A DNA stretch of 64,000 bases from Pseudomonas sp. MN1F. GTDB taxonomy: Bacteria > Pseudomonadota > Gammaproteobacteria > Pseudomonadales > Pseudomonadaceae. Positions 54,977 through 63,121 of this stretch are shown here, in pieces. Both the position numbers and the translations under genes were made by a program. The notes below the pieces were generated by a model. It ran no database searches. It was not told the DNA's origin and saw only the letters and a program-made list of their open reading frames with translations. Location: assembly GCF_009391885.1 (NCBI RefSeq), contig NZ_VZII01000004.1, positions 1 through 64,000 on the forward strand, read 5' to 3'. The first letter of the stretch is position 1. Each line of letters starts with the position of its first letter.

Positions 54977-56047
54977 ATGCGTTTATCCAACATTCTGGCA
55001 GCCAGTTGCCTGGCCCTGATCTCAGCCACCGCCCTGGCTGAAAATGTCTCCGGCCTGTACCAGGTGCGCGAGCCGCTCGAAGGGCAGGGCGCCGAAGCCC
55101 GCTCCGCAGCCACAGTCAAGGCCTTCGATACCTTGGTGCTGCGCCTGACCGGCGACCCCAAGGCGGCGCAGAACCCGGCGCTGGCCGACTTGCGCAAGGA
55201 CCCGCAACAGGTCATCAACCAGGTCGGCACCGAGGCCGGGCCACCGGAGTCGGTGCTGGTCGAGTTCGACCCCGGCAGTACCGAACGTGCCTTGCGCAAG
55301 GCCGGCCTGGCGCTGTGGGGCAGTAACCGGCCCTCCATCCTCGGCTGGTGGCTCAACGACAGCGCCGAAGGCAGCAACCTGGTCGGTGACGGCCAGGCCA
55401 GCGCCCAGCCGCTGCGCCGAGCGGCCCAGCACCGTGGCCTGCCGCTGCGCCTGCCGCTGGCCGATCTGCAGGAGCAACTGGTAGCCAATGCCAAGCAACT
55501 CGAAGGCACTGACCCGGCGCCCTTGCGGCAAGCCTCGGAACGCTACGGCGCCGATGCCATGTTGGCCGTGCACGCCCATGAAGCCGATGGCAAGTGGCAA
55601 GGTAAATGGCAGCTGTGGCAGGGCGACCAGCGCGAGCAGGGCAACGTTGAGGCCGCTGACCAGGCGGCCTTGGCAGACGCTGTCATGCTGGCGGTCAGCA
55701 GCCGCCTGGCGCCGCGCTATGTGATCAAGGCCGGTGCCAGCAGCCTGCTGCAGTTGCAGGTGCAAGGCATGAACCTGCAGCGCTATGCAGAGCTGAGCCG
55801 TGTACTCGAGCCTTATGGCCCGCGCCTGCAACTGGCCGAAGGGGCAACCTTGACCTATGCGGTCACCGGCAACCGCGAGCAGTTGCGTGCCCAGCTGGGC
55901 CTGGCCAAATTGCAGGAAGTGCCACCCGAGCAGGCACCGCCGACCCCGGTCACACCTGCTGCGCCCCCGGGTGCAGCAGCTGGCCAGCCAGGCACGCCCG
56001 CACCTGTCGCCGCCAAACCGTTCGACGGCCTGCGATTTCATTGGTAA
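54977..56047 (+). CDS. DUF2066 domain protein, exported
   Basis: A 356-residue protein with a signal peptide (about 1-22, LISATALAE), a DUF2066 body (YQVREPLEGQGAEARSAA, LVEFDPGSTERALRKAGLALWG) and a Pro/Ala-rich C-terminus (about 315-345). It has no assigned role. It precedes perM by 12 bases, and the order DUF2066-perM-hda downstream of purMN is a usual pseudomonad arrangement. Confidence 0.85.
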   Translation: MRLSNILAASCLALISATALAENVSGLYQVREPLEGQGAEARSAATVKAFDTLVLRLTGDPKAAQNPALADLRKDPQQVINQVGTEAGPPESVLVEFDPGSTERALRKAGLALWGSNRPSILGWWLNDSAEGSNLVGDGQASAQPLRRAAQHRGLPLRLPLADLQEQLVANAKQLEGTDPAPLRQASERYGADAMLAVHAHEADGKWQGKWQLWQGDQREQGNVEAADQAALADAVMLAVSSRLAPRYVIKAGASSLLQLQVQGMNLQRYAELSRVLEPYGPRLQLAEGATLTYAVTGNREQLRAQLGLAKLQEVPPEQAPPTPVTPAAPPGAAAGQPGTPAPVAAKPFDGLRFHW

Positions 56048-56059
56048 GGGGCGCGATCG

Positions 56060-57133
56060 ATGACTGACATGCGTCGCTGGATCGGTTGGGGTGCTGCGCT
56101 GCTGATCGCCGTGCTTCTTTATAGCCTGCACAACATTCTCACACCCTTCCTGGTAGGCATCCTGCTGGCCTACCTGGCCGACCCGCTGGTCGACCGCCTG
56201 GAGCGCATGGGCCTGTCGCGTACCTGGGGTGTGGTGGTGGTGTTCGGCCTTTTCACGCTGGTGCTGATGGCCTTGCTGCTGGTGTTGGTGCCGCTGCTGG
56301 CCAAACAGTTGCTGCGCCTGTACGAGCTGGCGCCGCAGATGCTCGACTGGCTCGAGCATGTGGCGCTGCCGTGGGTGCAGGGGCGCCTGGGCCTGGCCGA
56401 CGGGTTCTGGAAGTTCGACAAGATCAAGGCTGCCATTGGCGCACACATGGGCCAGACCACCGACATCGTCGGCATGTTGCTGTCCCACGCCACCGCGTCG
56501 AGCCTGGCACTGATCGCCTGGTTGGCCAACATGGTGCTGATCCCGGTGGTGGGCTTCTATCTGTTGCGCGACTGGGACCTGATGATGGCCAAGCTGAGGG
56601 GCCTGTTGCCGCGCCAGCGCGAGCCCCAGGTGGTGAGCCTGGCGGGCGAATGCCATGAAGTACTGGGTGCGTTCGTTCGCGGGCAGTTGATGGTGATGCT
56701 TGCGCTTGGCGTCATCTACTCTGCCGGCCTGATGCTGGTCGGGCTCGAACTGGGCCTGCTGATCGGCATGCTTGCGGGGCTGGCGGCCATCGTGCCTTAC
56801 ATGGGCTTCATCATTGGCATCGGTGCTGCGTTGGTGGCCGGGCTCTTCCAGTTTGGCGGTGACCTGTATCCGATGCTCGGCATCGTCGCCGTGTTCATGG
56901 TCGGGCAGGCGCTGGAGGGCATGGTGCTGACCCCGTTGCTGGTCGGTGACCGCATCGGCCTGCACCCGGTGGCGGTGATCTTCGCCATCCTCGCCGGTGG
57001 CGAACTGTTCGGCTTCACCGGGGTGTTGCTGGCGTTGCCGGTGGCGGCGGTGATCATGGTGCTGCTGCGGCATGTGCATGACCTGTACAAGGAATCGGAC
57101 ATGTATGCCGGGGATGTCGACCCGGATTTGTGA
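56060..57133 (+). CDS. perM: AI-2E family (PerM-like) transporter
   Basis: A 357-residue inner-membrane protein with about seven to eight helices. Landmarks are LVGILLAYLADPLVDRLERMG and the late GEFLFGFTGVLLALPVAA-type segment (read here as GELFGFTGVLLALPVAAVI). Named PerM because of E. coli homology; members include AI-2 exporters and sodium/proton antiporters, so the substrate is unknown. Confidence 0.82.
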   Translation: MTDMRRWIGWGAALLIAVLLYSLHNILTPFLVGILLAYLADPLVDRLERMGLSRTWGVVVVFGLFTLVLMALLLVLVPLLAKQLLRLYELAPQMLDWLEHVALPWVQGRLGLADGFWKFDKIKAAIGAHMGQTTDIVGMLLSHATASSLALIAWLANMVLIPVVGFYLLRDWDLMMAKLRGLLPRQREPQVVSLAGECHEVLGAFVRGQLMVMLALGVIYSAGLMLVGLELGLLIGMLAGLAAIVPYMGFIIGIGAALVAGLFQFGGDLYPMLGIVAVFMVGQALEGMVLTPLLVGDRIGLHPVAVIFAILAGGELFGFTGVLLALPVAAVIMVLLRHVHDLYKESDMYAGDVDPDL

Positions 57134-57286
57134 CCTGGGTGCCGGGTTGCGTCGCCCCAAAGTGGCGCAACTCGTTGATTTTCTTTGTGCTATCCGCCTG
57201 CATGATTGTGCGCCCTGCAATGCGGGTATAGACTTTGCACATTGTTCACCAAAGGCCCCCTGCGGTCCTGCCGACCGCCCGCGAGC

Positions 57287-57994
57287 ATGAAACCACCGAT
57301 CCAGTTGCCCCTGGGTGTGCGCCTGCGCGATGACGCCACCTTCATCAACTACTATCCGGGCGCCAATGCCGCGGCGTTGGGCTATGTCGAGCGGCTGTGC
57401 GAAGCCGACGCCGGCTGGACCGAGAGCCTCATCTACCTGTGGGGCAAGCAGGGCGTTGGCCGCAGCCACCTGCTGCAGGCCGCCACCCATCGCTTGCAGC
57501 AACGCGGCGAACCGGCGGTATACCTGCCACTGGCGCAATTGCTCGAGCGCGGCGTGGAACTGCTCGATTACCTGGCCCAGTACGAGCTGGTGTGCATCGA
57601 TGACCTGCACGTGATCGCCGGCAAGGCGGATTGGGAAGAGGCGATGTTCCACCTGTTCAACCGCCTGCGCGACAGCGGCCGCCGCCTGCTGCTGGCGGCT
57701 TCCGCTTCACCTCGCGAGCTGCCGATCAAGCTGCCTGACCTCAAATCACGGTTGACCCTGGCCCTGGTCTTCCAGATGCGTGGCCTGTCCGATGAAGACA
57801 AGCTGCGCGCCCTGCAACTGCGCGCCTCACGCCGTGGTCTGCACCTGACCGACGAAGTCGGCCATTTCATCCTTACGCGCGGGACGCGCAGCATGAGCGC
57901 GCTGTTCGACCTGCTCGAACGCCTCGACCAGGCCTCCCTGCAGGCCCAGCGCAAGCTGACCATCCCCTTCCTGAAGGAAACCCTCGGCTGGTAA
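57287..57994 (+). CDS. hda: DnaA regulatory inactivator Hda
   Basis: A 235-residue AAA+ protein related to DnaA domain III. The N-terminal QLPLGVRL is the clamp-binding motif. The nucleotide loop WGKQGVGRSHLLQAA has Arg in place of the Walker Lys, as in other Hda. Walker B is VCIDDLHVI and sensor II/box VIII follows. With the sliding clamp it stimulates hydrolysis of DnaA-ATP. ATG 57287 fits homology. Confidence 0.9.
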   Translation: MKPPIQLPLGVRLRDDATFINYYPGANAAALGYVERLCEADAGWTESLIYLWGKQGVGRSHLLQAATHRLQQRGEPAVYLPLAQLLERGVELLDYLAQYELVCIDDLHVIAGKADWEEAMFHLFNRLRDSGRRLLLAASASPRELPIKLPDLKSRLTLALVFQMRGLSDEDKLRALQLRASRRGLHLTDEVGHFILTRGTRSMSALFDLLERLDQASLQAQRKLTIPFLKETLGW

Positions 57995-58121
57995 CGCCCG
58001 TAAACACTGGGCTCTGAGGCGAAAAACGAAAAAGTCACATCTTTTTCGATAAAATTTGCAAATGGCCATGATAGAGGGCATAGTTTCACCCTTCTAAAGG
58101 ATTACAGACACGGTCGTGCCC

Positions 58122-58760
58122 ATGCTGAAGCGCTTCGCACCCCTCGTGCCCCTCGCACTCGTGACCCTGCTTATTGGCTGCGCGGCCCACGGCCCGGATT
58201 CCCAGCCCCAGGATCACACCCCGATTGCCTCGCAATCGGTCAACAAGGCCAAGGCTTCGCCTTCGTCCGTTTTCGGCGAAGAAGAACAGGCCACTGAAGA
58301 TGACCTGGAGGCCTTCTCCAGCAGCAAGCCGTATCAGCTCCCGGTGCTGGCAGACAGCATCCTTGAGCGCGGCATGGCGCTGATCGGCACCCGCTACCGC
58401 TTCGGCGGTACCTCGGAAGCCTCCGGTTTCGACTGCAGCGGTTTCATCGGCTACCTGTTCCGCGAAGAGGCCGGCATGAACCTGCCGCGCTCGACCCGCG
58501 AAATGATCAACGTCGATGCGCCGAAGGTGGCTCGCAACAAGCTCAAGCCAGGCGACCTGCTGTTCTTCAGCACCAATGGCCGTGGCCGTGTCAGCCATGC
58601 TGGCATCTACCTGGGTGACAACCAGTTCATCCACTCCAGCAGCCGCCGCAGCGGTGGTGTGCGCATCGACAGCCTCGGTGACCGCTACTGGAGCAAGACC
58701 TTCATCGAAGCCAAGCGTGCCTTGGCCATGGCGCCGACTACCAATATCGCGCGCAACTGA
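58122..58760 (+). CDS. NlpC/P60 family lipoprotein 1
   Basis: A ~212-residue lipoprotein with lipobox LLIGC (Cys20) and a C-terminal NlpC/P60 peptidase domain: catalytic Cys in GFDCSGFIGYLF, His in RVSHAGIYLG and the third polar residue in QFIHSSSRRSG. It would cut peptidoglycan stem peptides in the periplasm. GTG 58116 could also serve as start. A second, similar gene follows. Confidence 0.85.
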   Translation: MLKRFAPLVPLALVTLLIGCAAHGPDSQPQDHTPIASQSVNKAKASPSSVFGEEEQATEDDLEAFSSSKPYQLPVLADSILERGMALIGTRYRFGGTSEASGFDCSGFIGYLFREEAGMNLPRSTREMINVDAPKVARNKLKPGDLLFFSTNGRGRVSHAGIYLGDNQFIHSSSRRSGGVRIDSLGDRYWSKTFIEAKRALAMAPTTNIARN

Positions 58761-58783
58761 TATCAAAATGATATATCCTGCCG

Positions 58784-58812
58784 CGGCGGCGTAGCTGAAA
58801 AGCTCGCCGCCG
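58784..58812 (+). terminator. Terminator between the two NlpC/P60 genes
   Basis: CGGCGGC and GCCGCCG plus TAGCT/AGCT extend one stem around GAAA, 24 bases after the first gene's stop. It separates the two paralogues into different transcription units. Confidence 0.75.
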
Positions 58813-58895
58813 TGCGCATTTACAGAAAGCGTCTAATCTAAATTCTCAACTCTTTTCGGCTGCGGCCGTTCGGTCTCAGACAGGAAGTTCTGGCC

Positions 58896-59429
58896 ATGGC
58901 GATGATGGCGCGCTTCGCATTCCTTTCCCTGGTGGCATTGCTTGCCGCCTGCTCCAGTCGTGCCCCGGCGCCGGCTCCTGTGGTGCAGCCACAGTTCACC
59001 TACAACCAGCCAGAAGGCTCGCCGCTCGCCGACGACGTGCTGATCCGCGCGATCGGTCTGGTTGGCACTCCGTATCGTTGGGGTGGCAACACACCGGACT
59101 CCGGCTTCGATTGCAGCGGCTTGATCGGCTATGTGTACCGCGATGCGGCGGGTATCAGCCTGCCGCGCTCGACGCGCGAGATGATCGTCATGCGCGCACC
59201 CACCGTGGACATCAACTCATTGCAGTCGGGTGACCTGGTGTTCTTTGCCACCGGTGGTGGTTCGCAGGTTAGCCATGCCGGCATCTATGTAGGAGAAGGG
59301 CGCTTCGTGCATGCGCCCCGCACGGGCGGTACGGTACGCCTGGATTACCTCTCCAACAGCTATTGGTCCAAAGCCTACCTGCAGGCCAAGCGGGTCATCC
59401 CGCAAGGGAACCTCGCGCAGAACCGCTGA
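58896..59429 (+). CDS. NlpC/P60 family lipoprotein 2
   Basis: A 177-residue lipoprotein with lipobox LLAAC (about Cys19) and NlpC/P60 motifs: Cys in SGFDCSGLIGYVYRD, His in QVSHAGIYVG, then FVHAPRTGG. Closely similar to the first gene but shorter in the linker. AGGAAG precedes the ATG. The pair likely arose by duplication. Confidence 0.87.
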   Translation: MAMMARFAFLSLVALLAACSSRAPAPAPVVQPQFTYNQPEGSPLADDVLIRAIGLVGTPYRWGGNTPDSGFDCSGLIGYVYRDAAGISLPRSTREMIVMRAPTVDINSLQSGDLVFFATGGGSQVSHAGIYVGEGRFVHAPRTGGTVRLDYLSNSYWSKAYLQAKRVIPQGNLAQNR

Positions 59430-59525
59430 TTTTGCGCCGCCCCCGCCTGGGGCATACATCTACCACTCCACGTTGCCGCGAGGTCGCCAGTATGCGCCTG
59501 CGATAGCAACGCTTTGGAGTGGGCC

Positions 59526-62072
59526 ATGAATACCCTTGATGAACGAATGAACCGCAGCCTGGATAGCCTGGATGAGGCGCGCCCGCTGGTGCGCCTGGTG
59601 GACCAGATCCTCACGGACTTCCCTGACTTGTATGAGCTGGCACATCACCATGCCGCGCAGCTCCTGCACACGCACACCGGCAAATGGATGAACCCACGGT
59701 TGGTCTGGTGGCACCAGTTCAACCACGAACACAGCAGTGCGCGCAGCTTCACGGGCTGGCAGCACAGCGGTCCACCGCAGAAGTCGATGGTGATGACCGA
59801 GTTGCTGATCGAGCGTTTCGACCTGTACTACCAGGATGCAGCCGATGAGCTCGACCAGCGCGGAGGCTTCTACCTGCAAGGGCCCCACGCCTCTACCTAC
59901 AATGAACGCAATGAAGTACCGATGTTGGGCAGCGAGGTGCAGAAGGATCTGTGGGCCCTGGACCTGGCGGTGCTGTATCGCGAATCGGTTGAGCGCTTCT
60001 GGTCGAGCAACGCTAGCCATTTTCGTACGTTGTCCAAGATCAACCTGCTGGGGCAAGTGACCGCGGCCTTGCTCGACAAGCGTATTACGGCACAAGACGC
60101 CCAGCGTCTGCGCAGGCTGGTGGCCCCGGAGCTGGCCAACGTGGCCATGCCTTCGCTTGCCATGCTGCAAAGCCAATCCACTGACAACAGCTTGGCCGTC
60201 AGCCGTTATACCTTCGGTGAGGGAGACAGGGGCTGCCTGCTAACGATGCAGGCGGCTGATGGCCGGGTGATCGCCTATTTGCCTTGGGCGGCCGAGGCAT
60301 TGCGGGGTTTCGATTCGGCGCAGGCGATGGCCTCCTGGCTGCGTACCCAGTTGCAGGCCGAGGGCGCGTTGCAAGCGTTCGTCATGGCGGCCCACAATAA
60401 CCCTCGCGACAGGTCGGTCAACCAGCTGATCAGGGTGCACCTGCAAGGCATCGCCAATAGCCGTGACGATGAGGCCGGGTTGATTGCGTTGTCGCTGTTC
60501 AAGCGCTCGCTCGGCAGCGATCTTTTTGCTTGGCTGTGCGATCAGGCTGCCGCAGAAATGCGCCGCAACGGGCAGCTGCTGCAAGACAACGCGGGACTGC
60601 GCAAGGCCATGTGTAGCGGCTACCTCTCGGCTTTCCTGAACGTCTTTGGCGGCCTTGCGCCGCTGGGCTGGCCGATGTCACTCATGCTGCTCGGGGCCAC
60701 TGTCGCCAAGGTCGGGCTGGATGTGGATGCGGCGCTGCACGCCACCGATGAGCAGCAACGCAAGCAGGCGTTGCGTTCGGCGATGATCGAAAGCATCTAT
60801 GCGACCTTCAACATGGTGGACATCGGCTTCGCCTCGATGCATGCCTCGTTGGCTTACGAAACCCCGCCTCACGAGGTCAGCGTCAGTCTCGATGACTGGC
60901 AGCCGGTGGAGTCAGCCAGCGTGGCGGTAGAGGGGCAGGAGAGCAATGCCGTGCTCGACGGCGAGCTGACGCAGAGCGGGCGTTTGCGTGGCATACGTGT
61001 CGATCAGGACGGTCGCTGCTGGATCACGCTCAATGGCCTGAGCTATCGCGTGCGCTACAGCCACGAACTGGCGGTCTGGCTGGTGGTGCCCGCAGACAAT
61101 CCGTTCGCCTTCGCTGCGTTGCAGCCGTTGCGCTTGAACGAGGTCGGCGAGTGGGAGCTACTGGCACCGCCACGGTTGCACGGCGGTATGGCGCCGGAGG
61201 AGGAGGGCCTGCCCATTACCCGGTCATCTTTCTGGGACGTCTATACGGTCAGTGAGGGCGCGCGGCTTGGGCGACTGGCGGCCAGGGCATTGCGCAGGCA
61301 AAAAGCCCTGCTGGCGAGCTGGCCAGTGGCTGAGTTGCCGCGCGGCCGGGTCCCCGACCTCGATGCGCTGGGCCTGGACTGCGTGATGGTCGGCGGCAAG
61401 CGTTACTATTCCTACCGCTATGGCAGCCAGTACTTCAATACCCTGATCGAGTACTACACCAGCGATGAGTCACAAGTGAATGACGTTTTCCGTTGGGGTA
61501 CGTACAAATACGGTGATGAAGACACATACATCGCCGACCTGGCCGACAGTCTGGGACTGCTGCCCAAGAATAACCAGGTGACGCTGTACCGAGGTGGCAA
61601 CCATTCCCGTGGCACCGGCGGAGACGCTTACAGGGCCGGTCATTTGCGGGTGGGTGATGTGCTGGTCAATACCGACATCACCTCGTTTACCGAAAACCCC
61701 TACAAGGTTGCCGAGTTCGCCTCGGTGCCGAGCCGGCAAGTGCCAGACGGCTTGCCGGGGCGCTTCGATAACAGTTCGGTGGTGTTCGAGCTGCCGGCCG
61801 GGCAATACCGTGATGCCACGCCGGTCAGTGCGTTTTCCCTGTACTGGGATGAGGCCGAGAGCTTGTTCCTGCCAGGGCATTACTTCCGCATCGAGGGCCT
61901 GGAGGAGGTCAAGGGCGAGCACTACCAGTTTATCAAGGTGACCCTGAAGCAAACCGTCAAGCCTGCTGACGGGGTGGTGTACGACTTGCGTTCCGGGTTG
62001 CAGTTCAACGAAGCGGACTACCGCAGGCGTTTTCGTACACCCGCCCTGGTCGAGCGTTTCTTCCCAGGTTGA
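59526..62072 (+). CDS. Toxin-like protein: DUF6543-type N-terminus and ADP-ribosyltransferase tail
   Basis: An 848-residue protein. Residues ~1-220 resemble DUF6543 of Pseudomonas dermonecrotic-toxin-type proteins (LVWWHQFNH, YRESVERFWSSN, FRTLSKINLLGQ). A hydrophobic stretch lies near 370-400 (FLNVFGGLAPLGWPMSLMLL). The last ~180 residues carry an R-S-E mono-ADP-ribosyltransferase signature: R689 (LYRGGN), T719-S720-F-T722 and E776-A-E778 followed by SLFLPGHYF. No signal peptide, secretion gene or immunity gene is adjacent. GGAG precedes ATG 59526. Base composition is like the core genome. Target and secretion route are unknown. Confidence 0.75.
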   Translation: MNTLDERMNRSLDSLDEARPLVRLVDQILTDFPDLYELAHHHAAQLLHTHTGKWMNPRLVWWHQFNHEHSSARSFTGWQHSGPPQKSMVMTELLIERFDLYYQDAADELDQRGGFYLQGPHASTYNERNEVPMLGSEVQKDLWALDLAVLYRESVERFWSSNASHFRTLSKINLLGQVTAALLDKRITAQDAQRLRRLVAPELANVAMPSLAMLQSQSTDNSLAVSRYTFGEGDRGCLLTMQAADGRVIAYLPWAAEALRGFDSAQAMASWLRTQLQAEGALQAFVMAAHNNPRDRSVNQLIRVHLQGIANSRDDEAGLIALSLFKRSLGSDLFAWLCDQAAAEMRRNGQLLQDNAGLRKAMCSGYLSAFLNVFGGLAPLGWPMSLMLLGATVAKVGLDVDAALHATDEQQRKQALRSAMIESIYATFNMVDIGFASMHASLAYETPPHEVSVSLDDWQPVESASVAVEGQESNAVLDGELTQSGRLRGIRVDQDGRCWITLNGLSYRVRYSHELAVWLVVPADNPFAFAALQPLRLNEVGEWELLAPPRLHGGMAPEEEGLPITRSSFWDVYTVSEGARLGRLAARALRRQKALLASWPVAELPRGRVPDLDALGLDCVMVGGKRYYSYRYGSQYFNTLIEYYTSDESQVNDVFRWGTYKYGDEDTYIADLADSLGLLPKNNQVTLYRGGNHSRGTGGDAYRAGHLRVGDVLVNTDITSFTENPYKVAEFASVPSRQVPDGLPGRFDNSSVVFELPAGQYRDATPVSAFSLYWDEAESLFLPGHYFRIEGLEEVKGEHYQFIKVTLKQTVKPADGVVYDLRSGLQFNEADYRRRFRTPALVERFFPG

Positions 62073-62079
62073 TTGCGAC

Positions 62080-63000
62080 CTAGTCGACATCCTCCAGGTC
62101 GAGGTGGTCGATGCGCTCGAAGCGCTCGATGAGAAAGTCGATCAGGCGTCGAACCCGTGCTGAAAGGTGCAATTGCTGTGGGTACACGGCATAGACATCG
62201 GCGCGGGTAGGCGTCTGGTCTTCCAGCAACAGGCGCAGGCGCCCGCTGCGCACGTAGCGGGCGATGTCCCACTCGGCGCGCAGGAGGATGCCGTGGCCCT
62301 GCAGTGCCCAGTTCAGCGCCACTTCGCCATCATTGCAGCTCAGTGCGCCTCGGACCTTGATGTTCTGGGTGCGTCCGCCGTTGGTAAAAGTCCACACGCC
62401 GTAGGGCGATTCGTTCTGGCGCAGGAAAATGCAGTTGTGCTGGGACAAGTCTGCAAGCTTCTGCGGCGTGCCGTGTTTTTCCAGATACAGCGGTGAGGCA
62501 CACAGCAATCGGCGGTTGGAGGCGATCTTGCGGGCGTGGAAGGACGCATCCGGCAAACTGCCGAAACGGATGCCCAGATCGAAGCCATGACTGGCCAGGT
62601 CCAGCGGATGGTCGCTGATCTCCAGTTGCACCTCGATGTCCGGATGGCGGGCATAGAAATCAGCCAGTGCCGGGCCAATGTAGCGGCGGCCAAAGCCCAA
62701 TGACGCGTTGACTCGGATCAGCCCCTTGGGTTCGGCGCGGTGCTGGCCGATCAGTTGCTCCACTTCATCCACCTGGGCGAGGATCCGCGCAGCATGGGCG
62801 AAGTACAGCTCGCCCTCGGCGGTCAGGCTCATGGAGCGGGTGGTGCGGTTGACCAGGCGGATGCCCAGGCGCGCTTCCAGCGCAGCCAGGCGCTTGCTCA
62901 CCGCCGGTGGTGTCACGCCCAGCTCACGCGCCGTGGCGGCCAGGCTGCCTTGCTTGGCCAGCAGGTGGAAGAAGCCCAGGTCCTGTGTCGGATTCATCAT
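62080..63000 (-). CDS. LysR-family regulator (DmlR-like)
   Basis: A 306-residue LysR protein with the N-terminal helix-turn-helix region (LGFFHLLAKQGSLAATAREL, then VTPPAVSKRLAALEARLG) and an effector domain. It begins at ATG 63000 (or 62997). The start codon lies inside the palindrome 63000-63036, so it may repress itself. It is divergent from the dehydrogenase gene and probably activates it, as DmlR does in E. coli. It is convergent with the toxin gene. Confidence 0.85.
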   Translation of the reverse strand: MMNPTQDLGFFHLLAKQGSLAATARELGVTPPAVSKRLAALEARLGIRLVNRTTRSMSLTAEGELYFAHAARILAQVDEVEQLIGQHRAEPKGLIRVNASLGFGRRYIGPALADFYARHPDIEVQLEISDHPLDLASHGFDLGIRFGSLPDASFHARKIASNRRLLCASPLYLEKHGTPQKLADLSQHNCIFLRQNESPYGVWTFTNGGRTQNIKVRGALSCNDGEVALNWALQGHGILLRAEWDIARYVRSGRLRLLLEDQTPTRADVYAVYPQQLHLSARVRRLIDFLIERFERIDHLDLEDVD

Positions 63001-63036
63001 TAACCCATGGTTACTTAAGAGGTAATCCAGGGTTAA
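63000..63036. promoter_or_regulatory. Palindromic operator between the divergent LysR and dehydrogenase genes
   Basis: TTAACCCATGGTTAC at the left and GTAATCCAGGGTTAA at the right form a long imperfect inverted repeat centred near 63018. This fits a LysR activation/repression site and overlaps the regulator start. Confidence 0.7.
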
Positions 63037-63121
63037 CTGCTGCCCTGATTTCACTACATATACTCGCCCCATCCCCGTTGGCACAAGCCTGGCGGGCCAC
63101 CATAAGCATGGGAGTCGAGAC

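Noticed and set aside
55022..57652. 876-codon minus-strand frame across DUF2066, perM and hda
   Set aside because: It spans three real + strand genes and their spacers and has the His/Gln-rich look of antisense GC-rich DNA.
59430..59525. An immunity gene just upstream of the toxin-like gene
   Set aside because: The gap is only 96 bases and has no open frame with a ribosome site; downstream the LysR gene begins after eight bases.
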